Positions 18,997-28,382 of a stretch of DNA of 64,000 nucleotides are shown here, piece by piece. The stretch is from Trichocoleus desertorum NBK24. Its GTDB lineage: Bacteria > Cyanobacteriota > Cyanobacteriia > FACHB-46. The first letter of the stretch is position 1; each line of letters begins with the position of its first letter. The position numbers and the translations under genes are program-made. The stretch lies in the NCBI RefSeq assembly GCF_030409055.1, contig NZ_CP116619.1, forward strand, positions 3,759,628-3,823,627, written 5' to 3'. The notes beneath the pieces were generated by a model that saw only the letters and a program-made list of their open reading frames with translations, did not search any database and was not told the origin of the DNA.

Positions 18997-19821
18997 ATGC
19001 CCCAGGTTTTGAACGGCAAATCTTCCCAGACTGCTGCCAGCGGTTCGGGTTCTTCAGTTAGCGATGTTTATGCCCACCTACAGACACCGCTTAGTGACAC
19101 TCAGCCTCAAGTCACAACTCAGGCTGCAAACGGGCCTCAGCCCACAGCGACCACGCCAATTATTCAGTTGCAAAGTGTCACGAAAACTTACCCCAATGGC
19201 AGCCGTGGCTTGTTAGGTGTGAATTTGGAAGTTAAGCGGGGCAGTTTCTTGTTTGTGACTGGCCCTTCTGGTTCTGGTAAGACTACTTTCTTGAAGTTGC
19301 TCTATGGGGCAGAACGTCCCAATCAGGGTGATGTGGTTGTAGATGACTACAATTTGTCTAAGCTGCGGGGCGATCGCTTGTCTCTGCTGCGGCGACGGAT
19401 CGGCATTGTCTTTCAAGATTACAAGCTGATTCCTCGTCGAACCGTGGCTGAAAACGTGGCTTTTGTGTTGCAAGCCCAAGGCTACACCCGCAAGGAAATC
19501 CAGCGACGGTTGCAACCTACACTCCGGATGGTCGGTCTGCAAGACAAAGCCGACTGTTTCCCCGATGAACTGTCTGGGGGAGAGCAACAACGAGTGAGTA
19601 TTGCCCGTGCGGTCGTCAGTACCCCACCGCTACTGCTGGCCGATGAGCCGACAGGAAACTTGGACTCGGAGAACTCTTGGCAGGTGATCAAGATTCTGAA
19701 GAAGCTGAACAGCATTGGGATTACGGTGATCGTCACCACTCACGATGAGCAACTGGTGCGGATGTCTAACCATCCCGTTGTACAAATCAAAAACGGCAGG
19801 CTCAGCACCGTGAAATCTTAG
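18997..19821 (+). CDS. ftsE: FtsE-like ABC ATPase
   Basis: A 274-residue ATPase of the FtsE/LolD type. With FtsX, FtsE links cell division to peptidoglycan hydrolysis at the septum. Motifs: Walker [11 protein letters not shown]-loop FQDYKLIP, signature [15 protein letters not shown], Walker [13 protein letters not shown], and H-loop [12 protein letters not shown] is characteristic of FtsE. About 50 N-terminal residues before the domain are Ser/Thr/Gln-rich and probably disordered. ftsX is not adjacent, as is usual in cyanobacteria. Confidence 0.85.
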   Translation: MPQVLNGKSSQTAASGSGSSVSDVYAHLQTPLSDTQPQVTTQAANGPQPTATTPIIQLQSVTKTYPNGSRGLLGVNLEVKRGSFLFVTGPSGSGKTTFLKLLYGAERPNQGDVVVDDYNLSKLRGDRLSLLRRRIGIVFQDYKLIPRRTVAENVAFVLQAQGYTRKEIQRRLQPTLRMVGLQDKADCFPDELSGGEQQRVSIARAVVSTPPLLLADEPTGNLDSENSWQVIKILKKLNSIGITVIVTTHDEQLVRMSNHPVVQIKNGRLSTVKS

Positions 19822-19853
19822 TGATTTAGTATCTTAGTGATTTAGAAAAGCGC

Positions 19854-20984
19854 TTAAGGCCATTGGCGGCGATAACGGGCGATCGCGTCTTTGGCTTCTG
19901 GAGTACCAATTTCAGCTAAAGCTTTGGCGGCACTCTGGCTGACTCGTTCTACTTCATCTTTAAAGGCTTCGATCAAAGCGGGGACAGCGATTTCCGCATA
20001 TTTACCCATCAGTTGTAGGGCATGAGCAGTACTCGCTCGGACTGAGGCATTTTCATCTTGCAACAGCGGCATCAGTAGCTCCGCGATCGCGGGGTTCTCT
20101 GGCTCGATTTCTCCCAAGGCTTTTGCTGCCGTTGCTTTAACCTCAACAGATTTGTCTTCCAAGGCCAGAATCAAGTCAGGGACAGCGGCTTTGGCAATAG
20201 GACCGAGACCTTGGAGCGCTTCGGCGGCAGCTTGACGCAGACCCGCATCTTCTTGCCGCAAAAAATCGATTAGGGTGGGAATAGCAGCCTCGGAGCCGAT
20301 TTCTCCAATGGCTTCAGCGGCACGTCCCCGGAGATTTTCATCCTCTCGTTGGAGTGCTGCTAGTAAGTGTGGTAGGGCAGCTTCAGCTCCAGGCCCAATG
20401 CTACCCAGCGCCGAAGCTGCATAAGCCTCGATGTCATGCCAAAAGGCATCGATCAGGTAAGGAACGGCGGGCTCGGCTTCGTCCCCAAAGCACTGAATCG
20501 CGATCGCGGCATCTTGACGAACTTCTGCTTCTTCGTCAGCTAAGCCTGCGATCAAAATTGGCAGTACTTCCTCTACCGGAGCTAGCTCACCCAGCGTTGC
20601 CATTACGGTAGAACGGACAAACCAACAGCGGTTATTCACGGCTCCTACCAAAGCTGTAAACACCTGTTGTTTGGTGGAAGGGGGGAGGTCAAAGCGCTCC
20701 ACCATCGTAGAAATGCCTCTGGCAGCGCTATTACGTACCCGATCGTCGTCATCCTCTAAGTTCTGGATTAAGGCGGAGACTGTGGAATCGAGGTTGATTT
20801 TGCTGAGAGCGGCGATCGCACTGTCTCTCACTGCCGCAGAGCGATCGTTGACAGCTTTGAGTAAAGCAGGAACTGCTGCTTTGGCGGTTGCGCCCTGTTC
20901 ACCTAACGCTTTGGCAGCGTCAGCCCGAACCTCAACGGCTGGATCGCCGAGGTTCTGAATCAACTCAGATATCGTCTCACTCAT
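19854..20984 (-). CDS. HEAT-repeat protein (PBS-lyase-type repeats)
   Basis: A 376-residue protein made almost wholly of about 11 HEAT-like repeats of the EVRADAAKALGEIG type, each about 31 residues. Such all-repeat proteins are scaffolds. In cyanobacteria the same repeats occur in phycobilin lyases, but there is nothing here that marks it as a lyase. Convergent with ftsE; 32 bp separate the two stop codons. Confidence 0.85.
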   Translation of the reverse strand: MSETISELIQNLGDPAVEVRADAAKALGEQGATAKAAVPALLKAVNDRSAAVRDSAIAALSKINLDSTVSALIQNLEDDDDRVRNSAARGISTMVERFDLPPSTKQQVFTALVGAVNNRCWFVRSTVMATLGELAPVEEVLPILIAGLADEEAEVRQDAAIAIQCFGDEAEPAVPYLIDAFWHDIEAYAASALGSIGPGAEAALPHLLAALQREDENLRGRAAEAIGEIGSEAAIPTLIDFLRQEDAGLRQAAAEALQGLGPIAKAAVPDLILALEDKSVEVKATAAKALGEIEPENPAIAELLMPLLQDENASVRASTAHALQLMGKYAEIAVPALIEAFKDEVERVSQSAAKALAEIGTPEAKDAIARYRRQWP

Positions 20985-21042
20985 GGTCTTGGTCTCGCTG
21001 GCTGGAAAAGCAAATTGGTCGCAAGCAATCCTGAATTCGAGC

Positions 21043-22956
21043 TTACCCCACTGCGATCCCCCGCTCGACTTGGCGTTCTCGGATGCGTTCTAGACTGCCG
21101 ACGGGAATTGCTGCAATCAACTGACGAGTATAAGGCTGTTTCGGTTCGCGGTAGATGATTTCCGCTGGGCCAATCTCTTCAATCTTGCCGCGATTCATCA
21201 CCATGATGCGATCGCTCATAAACTTCACCACACTCAAATCATGGGAGATAAAGATGTAGGTGAGGCCAAATTCGCCTTGCAGTTCTTTGAGTAGGTTCAA
21301 GACTTGGGCTTGCACTGACACGTCTAAAGCAGAAACCGATTCGTCGCAAATGATGAACTTGGGGTTTAAGGCTAACGCTCGCGCGATCGCCACCCGTTGC
21401 CGTTGTCCACCGGAAAATTCATGAGGATAGCGGTGCATCAGTTTCGGATCTAAGCCGACCCGCTCTAGCAAATAGGCTGCTCGTTCGCGATTCTGCTGCT
21501 GATTGCCCCGGCGATGAATTTTGAGCGGTTCCATCACCGCTGCCCCAACCGTCATGCGTGGATCAAGGGAACCAAAGGGATTTTGAAAGATAATCTGCAT
21601 TTCTTGTCGCAGTTGCCGTAAGGCTTTACCTTCTAGGCTATGGGCTGGGCGACCTTCAAACAGAATTTGGCCTTGGGTCGGCTCGATCAAGCGCAACAAT
21701 GTCCGAGCTAGTGTGGTTTTACCACAACCCGATTCTCCCACCAAGCCCAAGGTTTCTCCGGGATACACATCAAACGAGACGCCATTCACAGCCATGACGT
21801 AGCGCTTGGTTTCCCCCCACACTCCTCGGACTGGGAAGGCGACTTGTAGGTCTCGTACCGATAACAAAGGAGATTGCTGTTGCAGTTCGGTGAGCCGACG
21901 GTCTAAGTCAAAATCACTCATCTCCGCCCCGTTCCGCACCGCTTGGAACATATCGGTTGGCTTTTCTTGGATGACCGTCTCGCCGCTAGGAGTAGTCACC
22001 ACTTCCATAAAGTCCGAGACTGTGGGGAGTAACTGCAAACGGCGATCGGGTCGGGGGCGACAAGTAAGTAGGCTCTTGGTATAAGGATGCTGTGGGCTAG
22101 AGAAAATCTGCCAGACCGAGCCGTATTCCACAATTTTGCCCTGGTACATCACCGCTACCGTGTCGGCAATGTCCGCAATCACGCCCAAGTCGTGGGTAAT
22201 GAACATGATGGACATGTTACGGCGATCGCGCAGTTCCCGCAGCAAATCCAAGATTGTGGCTTGCACCGTCACATCCAAGGCCGTGGTGGGTTCATCCGCA
22301 ATCAACAAGCTGGGATTGCAGCTAATCGCCATCGCAATCATTACCCGCTGAATCTGACCCCCAGAGAGTTCGTGAGGATAGCGGTCTAAGATGCTTTGCT
22401 TCTGCTGGTTAATATGACGATTTAGCGCAGCTTCACTAGGCGTATGTGCCAACTCACTTTGAGGCAATTCTTCTAAATAGCGCTGCTTGAGTTCTTCATC
22501 GCTGGGCAAGAGCTTCACTTCTTGCAAGAGAGCGATCGCTTGCCGCCGAGCCTCCGCTTCAGAAATGTTTTGGTGCAGGCGGATCGCCTCGGTGAGCTGA
22601 AAACCACAGGTATAGACTGGGTTCAGCGAACTCATCGGTTCTTGAAAAATCATGGAAATTTGATTGCCCCGATAGGTGCGGCGATGGCTAGAGGGCACTT
22701 TAACCAAATCGATCGCGCCCGTATCGCTCTCTGCCCCTTGGAACCAAAGTTCACCCCCCGCGACTCTACCGGGTGGAGGCACTAGGCCCATCACCGCCAG
22801 AGAAGTAACAGATTTACCTGAGCCTGACTCTCCGACAATCCCTAAGGTTTGTCCACGCTTAACCTCAAAGGAAATCCCATCTACTGCTTTAATCAACCGT
22901 TCATCGGTTTGAAATTGCACGTGCAAGTTACGAACGTCAAGGATGCTATCAGTCAT
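21043..22956 (-). CDS. Peptide/nickel-type ABC transporter, fused double ATPase
   Basis: A 637-residue protein with two Opp/Dpp-family ATPase domains in tandem, the GsiA-like layout. Domain 1: Walker A GESGSGKS near residue 40, signature [12 protein letters not shown], Walker [15 protein letters not shown]. Domain 2: [38 protein letters not shown]. Each ends in the Opp-type C-terminal Pro-Tyr-Thr motif ([16 protein letters not shown]). It energises uptake of peptides or similar solutes through unlinked permeases. The ATG at 22956 ([10 protein letters not shown]) is preferred to the GTG 15 bp upstream. Confidence 0.88.
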   Translation of the reverse strand: MTDSILDVRNLHVQFQTDERLIKAVDGISFEVKRGQTLGIVGESGSGKSVTSLAVMGLVPPPGRVAGGELWFQGAESDTGAIDLVKVPSSHRRTYRGNQISMIFQEPMSSLNPVYTCGFQLTEAIRLHQNISEAEARRQAIALLQEVKLLPSDEELKQRYLEELPQSELAHTPSEAALNRHINQQKQSILDRYPHELSGGQIQRVMIAMAISCNPSLLIADEPTTALDVTVQATILDLLRELRDRRNMSIMFITHDLGVIADIADTVAVMYQGKIVEYGSVWQIFSSPQHPYTKSLLTCRPRPDRRLQLLPTVSDFMEVVTTPSGETVIQEKPTDMFQAVRNGAEMSDFDLDRRLTELQQQSPLLSVRDLQVAFPVRGVWGETKRYVMAVNGVSFDVYPGETLGLVGESGCGKTTLARTLLRLIEPTQGQILFEGRPAHSLEGKALRQLRQEMQIIFQNPFGSLDPRMTVGAAVMEPLKIHRRGNQQQNRERAAYLLERVGLDPKLMHRYPHEFSGGQRQRVAIARALALNPKFIICDESVSALDVSVQAQVLNLLKELQGEFGLTYIFISHDLSVVKFMSDRIMVMNRGKIEEIGPAEIIYREPKQPYTRQLIAAIPVGSLERIRERQVERGIAVG

Positions 22957-23051
22957 GGAGTCGTAGACCACAGGCTCACTGAATCTAAATAGAAAATTAG
23001 CTGCATCATAACAACCCCGAGGAAGGGATGGTAGCAGTTAGGCATTGTTTT

Positions 23052-25463
23052 TTAGTGAGCTGTCAGTACAACCCGTAAGTTTTGCAGCAGTTCTTCTGAG
23101 GTGTAGGGCTTGGGCAAGAAGCTCTTGACGTTGCCGCTATTGACAAACTCAGTCATCGGGCAATGGGAGATCAGCCCACTGACGCCAATAATCTTGACTT
23201 GGGGATTGATCTTTTGCAGCGTCCGAATGGTGGTGGGGCCATCCATCGACGGCATCATCATATCCACGAGCACCACATTAATCTCGCTTTGGTGCCGCAC
23301 ATAGAGGGCGATCGCTTCCACGCCATCTTTAGCCGTCAAAACCTTATAACCGTAATACTCCAGAGAAGTTTTGGTGACCTCACAAATCGCCTCTTCGTCG
23401 TCAACCACCAGTACAACTTCACCGTGCCCAGCTTTGAGTTCATCGTATTCAGTTGCGTCCGGTTGGAGGTCATAGGTTTGGGCGATCGGCAAATACAACC
23501 TAAACTCTGTACCTTGACCCATTTGGCTCTGAACTTGGACAAAGCCACCATGACCTTTCACAATTCCTACGACGGTTGATAACCCCAAGCCTGTGCCTTG
23601 ACCCACCTCTTTAGTGGTAAAAAAGGGTTCAAACACGCGATCGATAATGTTGGAAGGAATGCCAGTTCCGGTATCAGTGACAGTGACGAGAACATAAGGC
23701 CCGACCTTAGCATCAATATTGAGCTGAGCGTATTTTTCATCCAGCCAGACATTGCTAGCCGTAATTTTCAGCGTGCCTCCGTCAGGCATGGCATCGCGAG
23801 CATTGACGCAGAGATTGAGCAGCGCTTGGTGTAGTTGGGTTGTGTCGCCCGCCACCATCCACAGGTTTGGGTCTACATCCGCCTTGACTTCAATCCATTT
23901 GGGAAAGGTTTCTTGAGCAATTTGTCTGATTTCTGTAATCAGATGCGACATTTGCAAGGTAATGCGCTTACCTTCCACGCCCCTCGCAAATAAGAGGACT
24001 TGCTTAACTAAGGCAGCGGCTCGTTTGGTGCTGGCTTCCATCGTTTTTAGCAACTTTTGCTTTTTGTCTTCCGGCAGCTTTGTGGGCATGAGGAGCAGTT
24101 GGGCCGAAGACAAAATGGGAGTCAGTAAGTTATTGAGGTCGTGGGCAATGCCGCTGGCTAGGGTACCAATGCTTTCCATGCGTTGCGCTCGGAATGCTTG
24201 AGCTTCTAGTTGTTTTTTGGCGGTGACATCTAGCAGCATGGCGATCATGCCCGTTACTTCACCGTTGGCATTGCGGAGTGGGGCGGTGGAGAGGTTGAGT
24301 TCTAGTAAGGAACCATCTCGCTTTTGGCGGCTAACCTCCACGCCTGCAAAGGATTCCCCTTGCAGCACACGTTGCACAAAGGTCTGAAATTCCCCTTGTT
24401 TGGTGGTAGGCACGATGGGCAAAATTTCGCCCAAAACTTCTGATTCGCTCCAGTCAAAAATTTCCTGGGCGGCTGGGTTCCACAGTTGCACTCGACTTTG
24501 CGGATCAAGCACGACGATCGCCAAGGGAGAGGCTTGAATGAGGGCTTGCAGCATCTGGCTGGTTTCGCGTAATGCTTCTTCGTAGTGTTTACGAACAACT
24601 TCGTCGCGTTTCGCTTCGCTAATATCTACGATGAACCCCGTCATCCGGACTACTTGACCATCGCCGTCAGCAAAGAAATAACCCTTGCTCTCAACTGTGA
24701 TGTAAGTGCCGTCTTTACGTCCCACTCGAAATTCTTGGTGAAAGGGTTGTTTCGTCGTAACAACGCGATCGATTTCTGCGTGAAAGCGGCTACGGTCTTC
24801 AGGATGGATCAGGGTTACCCATCGATCTACCCCCCCTGCCATTTCTTCTAGCGAGTAGCCCAAGATAGCAGTTACGTTGCCGCCGTAAGTGACTTCGTGG
24901 GTTTGGGAGTTCCAATCAAACAGGATTTGGCCGCTGGCCTGAATGATGGCTTCGTAACGGTTTTTCCATTCAGTTAGCTCCGTTGTGTGAAGACGCAGGT
25001 CTGCTTCGACTCGTTTACGTTCGGCTATCTCTTGTTCTAGCTGTAAATTCTGGGCTTGCAACTGCTTTGTCAGCTTCCGCAGGTTGAGATGCAATTTCAC
25101 TCGTGCCAACACTTCTTCGTGTTGCAACGGTTTTGTGATGTAATCAACGGCTCCTAAATTTAAGCCTTTGACCTTATCGACGGTTTCGGTCAGGGCCGTC
25201 ATAAAGATGATGGGGATGTCTTGAGTAGCCTGATTCAACTTCAAAAGACGGCAAGTTTCAAAGCCGTCAATTTCTGGCATCAGCACATCGAGCAAGATTA
25301 AATCTGGAGAGGCATACTCAGCGATCTGTAAGGCGCTTTCACCATCCTCAGCAATTAAGACCTGGAACCCAGCATCAGCCAGAAAATTAAATAAAACTCC
25401 TAGATTAGCTGGGATGTCATCCACGATTAAGATGACACTTTCCTCAGTAGTATCAACGCTCAT
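23052..25463 (-). CDS. Hybrid histidine kinase REC-PAS-PAS-HK-REC
   Basis: An 803-residue soluble hybrid kinase. It starts with a receiver domain (phospho-acceptor Asp in LILLDVLMPEIDGF), then a coiled coil, two PAS domains, a HisKA-like domain with the box GIAHDLNNLLTP, an HATPase with GTGIPSN and GQGTGLGLS boxes, and a second receiver (VVLVDMMMPSMDG). HDLNN replaces the commoner HELRTP, as in NtrB-type kinases. The start MSVDTTEE is chosen because AGAGG lies 6 bp before it; an upstream in-frame ATG adds 11 residues. Its final target is unknown. Confidence 0.9.
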   Translation of the reverse strand: MSVDTTEESVILIVDDIPANLGVLFNFLADAGFQVLIAEDGESALQIAEYASPDLILLDVLMPEIDGFETCRLLKLNQATQDIPIIFMTALTETVDKVKGLNLGAVDYITKPLQHEEVLARVKLHLNLRKLTKQLQAQNLQLEQEIAERKRVEADLRLHTTELTEWKNRYEAIIQASGQILFDWNSQTHEVTYGGNVTAILGYSLEEMAGGVDRWVTLIHPEDRSRFHAEIDRVVTTKQPFHQEFRVGRKDGTYITVESKGYFFADGDGQVVRMTGFIVDISEAKRDEVVRKHYEEALRETSQMLQALIQASPLAIVVLDPQSRVQLWNPAAQEIFDWSESEVLGEILPIVPTTKQGEFQTFVQRVLQGESFAGVEVSRQKRDGSLLELNLSTAPLRNANGEVTGMIAMLLDVTAKKQLEAQAFRAQRMESIGTLASGIAHDLNNLLTPILSSAQLLLMPTKLPEDKKQKLLKTMEASTKRAAALVKQVLLFARGVEGKRITLQMSHLITEIRQIAQETFPKWIEVKADVDPNLWMVAGDTTQLHQALLNLCVNARDAMPDGGTLKITASNVWLDEKYAQLNIDAKVGPYVLVTVTDTGTGIPSNIIDRVFEPFFTTKEVGQGTGLGLSTVVGIVKGHGGFVQVQSQMGQGTEFRLYLPIAQTYDLQPDATEYDELKAGHGEVVLVVDDEEAICEVTKTSLEYYGYKVLTAKDGVEAIALYVRHQSEINVVLVDMMMPSMDGPTTIRTLQKINPQVKIIGVSGLISHCPMTEFVNSGNVKSFLPKPYTSEELLQNLRVVLTAH

Positions 25464-25746
25464 CGATGCCTCTTGTTCATGCTCTGTGATGAACACTTGA
25501 ATTTGTTGAATCTAAAAGTCTTTGCTAGACTGCTCAACTACACTATTCCCCATAAAACTCATCGCCACTCAAAGAGCAGCGGCTTGATACCTCTCTAGGA
25601 TGACAAACTCCTTAGTAAAGCGACTTTTGTGCAAACTTTATTTACTAATATTAGGGCGGTTGATTTGAGTTCAGTGGCTTCAAAAAGGCTTAGAAGCGAT
25701 CGCCATTGTAGAGGCTGGTCGCCAGTCGTAGTAAGGGAATCAAATC

Positions 25747-26334
25747 GTGAATCTTGGGCCGAACTCTTCATTTAAAAAGGCAGAATTACGACTACTTTTG
25801 TTGCAACAACGCCGAGCGATGACGATGGAGGATTGGCGAGCTAAAAGCGATCGCCTGTGTCTCCAGTTACAAGCAGCTCCTTTACTTACCGAGGCCAAAA
25901 CCATTTTGGCTTACTTTAGTTTTCGCCAAGAGCCAGATTTAACTCCTCTTATCACTCAAGCTAGCGATCGCGTTTGGGGCTTTCCTCGTTGCGTTGGTAA
26001 ATCGCTGATTTGGCATGTTTGGTCGCCTACCAGCAGTTTGCCTTTGCAGTCAGGAGCTTATGGGATTCAGGAACCTCATCCCGACTGCCTGACTTTAGCA
26101 GCGGATCAAGTTGATTTAATTTTGGTGCCTGCGGTGGCTTGCGATCGCCAAGGGTATCGATTGGGCTATGGAGGCGGCTTTTACGATCGCCTGCTCAGTG
26201 AGCCTGCTTGGGCCGCTAAGCCTACGATTGGCATTGTGTTCGACTTCGCCCACTTACCCCAGTTACCTGCTGACCCCTGGGATCAACCTCTTACAGCAGT
26301 TTGCACCGAAGCTGGCCTGTTTACTGTACGGTAA
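25747..26334 (+). CDS. 5-formyltetrahydrofolate cyclo-ligase
   Basis: A 195-residue enzyme that converts 5-formyl-THF to 5,10-methenyl-THF with ATP. Family motifs are KAELRLLLLQQRRAM at the N terminus and the loop RLGYGGGFYDRLL near residue 139. Starts with GTG. The next host gene, recQ, begins 80 bp downstream on the same strand. Confidence 0.9.
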   Translation: MNLGPNSSFKKAELRLLLLQQRRAMTMEDWRAKSDRLCLQLQAAPLLTEAKTILAYFSFRQEPDLTPLITQASDRVWGFPRCVGKSLIWHVWSPTSSLPLQSGAYGIQEPHPDCLTLAADQVDLILVPAVACDRQGYRLGYGGGFYDRLLSEPAWAAKPTIGIVFDFAHLPQLPADPWDQPLTAVCTEAGLFTVR

Positions 26335-26413
26335 TCGACTCAAGGTGAGTTTTGGGCATGCTGAGGCAAGTGCGCTCCTGTACACGCACAGGTACGCGAT
26401 CGCGAGCAGAGCC

Positions 26414-26872
26414 ATGAACTCAGTCCAAGCAACGACCTGGAACCAAGCCCAGCAGACCTTAGAAACAGTTTGGGGTTATTCGTCTTTTCGCCCGCCGCAG
26501 GGTGAAATTCTCCAGAGTTTGTTGGCTCAGCGAGATTCTCTAATTGTGATGCCGACGGGTGGGGGGAAGTCGCTTTGCTTTCAACTACCCGCCTTGCTGC
26601 AAACTGGTTTGACGCTAGTCGTCTCGCCCCTAGTAGCGCTGATGGAAAACCAGGTGCAAGAGCTACAAGAACGCCGTCTGCCTGCGGCTCTACTCCACAG
26701 CGAACTGCCGATTCGACAGCGCAAGCAAACCCTATGGGCGCTAGAACAACAAAAGCTGCGGTTGCTGTACCTCTCCCCAGAAACGTTGCTGAGTCCCGCC
26801 GTCTGGGAAAGATTATGCCAACCAAACTTGAGAATAAATAGTTTGGTTTTGGATGAAGCTCATTGCCATTAG
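26414..26872 (+). pseudogene. recQ: recQ, 5' part, cut at the DEAH box by the mobile element
   Basis: Codons 1-151 of an ATP-dependent DNA helicase RecQ. Motif 0 (WGYSSFRPPQGEI), Walker A (PTGGGKSLCFQLPAL) and VVSPLVALMENQV are intact. The reading frame matches RecQ through DEAHC at 26852-26866, then runs into element DNA and stops after one His codon at 26872. Motif II is therefore the last intact motif, and this fragment alone cannot be a helicase. The rest of the gene resumes at 44980. Only the two residues normally found here (Ile-Ser of DEAHCIS-W) are missing between the halves. Confidence 0.95.
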
Positions 26873-26924
26873 AAACGCAAAATTACATATAAATCATTAA
26901 TCACTTACAAGTAAAGGCTTTTGC

Positions 26925-26941
26925 TATGAGCTAATAGCTTA
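26925..26941. repeat. Left subterminal inverted repeat of the element
   Basis: TATGAGCTAATAGCTTA. Its reverse complement recurs with a small change in the 3-nt centre at 44902-44918. The arms TGAGCT and AGCTTA are themselves nearly palindromic, as expected of a binding site for a tyrosine recombinase. It lies just upstream of the first recombinase gene, so it may also act as its operator. Confidence 0.7.
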
Positions 26942-26972
26942 GAATCGGGTTTAGTCTCATTGGTGGTAGCTC

Positions 26973-28376
26973 ATGGCAAGGGCATATCGAATGGTAGCTA
27001 GACCTGGGGGGGTGGATCATGGGCATCCCTTTTTGGTTTATAACTGCCAACAGCAGCTTCACTATCCTCTGACTCGATTTAGCAAGTTCGCCGCTAAGTC
27101 TCGCACCCTCGCCACAGTCCGGGGCTATCTGTACGCACTTTTACCTTACTTTACCTGGCTCGATACGGACTCTAGGCAGGTTCAAGCTCAGCGACACTGG
27201 CAAGAGCCTCCAGAGCAAGTGCGCTTTGCTGTAGATGACTATTTGACCCAGCAAATGTGGTGCCAGATCGGGGAACACCCTGTTGGCTTTCAAATGGTTT
27301 ACCGAACCGGAAAGACCCCCGCCGAAGTCCGCACCTTTTTAACCGCTCTCAAGTGCTTCTATAAGCTCATGAAGCGGAACGGGTACTATTCCCATCCCAA
27401 TCCCCTGATTGACCCCTCAGCCGAGATGCTAGCGGCTCTGGAGGCCGAAAGAGACAATGTCAATCAGATACCCCGAATGCCGGACATTAGCGGGGTTGAA
27501 AAGCCTTCGCCTAGAAAACGCCTAACCGATAGCTATTTCAAGCTGGAAAGCGATGAGTGGGTGCCCCAAGTAATTGATAACCCTGATTTTCCTAGGCTGA
27601 TTCTAGAGGCTGGGCGACAATTGCCCAATTGGGGTTTAAGGGAAGAGTGTGTTACTCATTTACTTTTTGAATCCGGCGGACGGATTTCAGAAGTAGTCGG
27701 GCCTACCCTAGAAGACTGGATGAAGCTGGGGCTGAAGCAAGAAATTAGCACTTTTAGTAAACGTAGCAGAGGCAGACGAGTTAAAGTCTTACGGTTTTCT
27801 AACGAGACTTGCAAATTCTTGTGGCGCTACTTTAATACGGAGCGGATTAAGTTTGATTCGGGCGGGTATACACTTTACGACTATCAAGAGCAGGCAAGGC
27901 TAAAGCAGGTGGATTTAAGCGAAGTTCCGCTGTTTTTAACCATGCAGCGTACACCGTTCAGCCCGCAAAACTATCGTGACAATTACTGGAAGCCTGCTTG
28001 TGCTGTTGCTGGCATTGAGGCCGACTTACATCAAGCCCGTCATTGGTACGTCACCAATGCTATCCGACAAATTTATGCGGTTGCTGGCACTGACCAGGGA
28101 GAAGTGGAACGCTTAAAACGAGCGCTCCAAGAGTACATGAAGTGGAAAAGCGATGACACCATTAAGGCTTACGACCACTTCTTTGACAGCCTCGCTCACG
28201 CCAAGATTCAGGACGCGGTTCATAAACAGATGGATTGGGATCTTAGCCAGCAACTAGATTCAGCGAAAACTGAACCGCGTCAATCTTTTGAAGTCTACCC
28301 ACAGGTTTCAGCACCTGGCCCATTGAACCCACCGGAAGATGAAGACTTCGATTATCTTCGCAGGATAGGAGGTTAG
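26973..28376 (+). CDS. Tyrosine recombinase, TnpA-like
   Basis: A 467-residue phage-integrase-family recombinase. Catalytic residues by motif: Arg237 in ESGGRISEV, His353 and Arg356 in LHQARHWYVTN, and the nucleophile Tyr400 in TIKAYDHF. The N-terminal part (about 30-135) is the SAM-like core-binding domain. It is longer than TnpA of Tn554 (about 360 residues). It stands first in a three-gene run, 6 bp ahead of the second recombinase, so it is translated from the same mRNA. It catalyses strand exchange at one end of the element together with the second recombinase. Confidence 0.9.
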   Translation: MARAYRMVARPGGVDHGHPFLVYNCQQQLHYPLTRFSKFAAKSRTLATVRGYLYALLPYFTWLDTDSRQVQAQRHWQEPPEQVRFAVDDYLTQQMWCQIGEHPVGFQMVYRTGKTPAEVRTFLTALKCFYKLMKRNGYYSHPNPLIDPSAEMLAALEAERDNVNQIPRMPDISGVEKPSPRKRLTDSYFKLESDEWVPQVIDNPDFPRLILEAGRQLPNWGLREECVTHLLFESGGRISEVVGPTLEDWMKLGLKQEISTFSKRSRGRRVKVLRFSNETCKFLWRYFNTERIKFDSGGYTLYDYQEQARLKQVDLSEVPLFLTMQRTPFSPQNYRDNYWKPACAVAGIEADLHQARHWYVTNAIRQIYAVAGTDQGEVERLKRALQEYMKWKSDDTIKAYDHFFDSLAHAKIQDAVHKQMDWDLSQQLDSAKTEPRQSFEVYPQVSAPGPLNPPEDEDFDYLRRIGG

Positions 28377-28382
28377 TTCAGA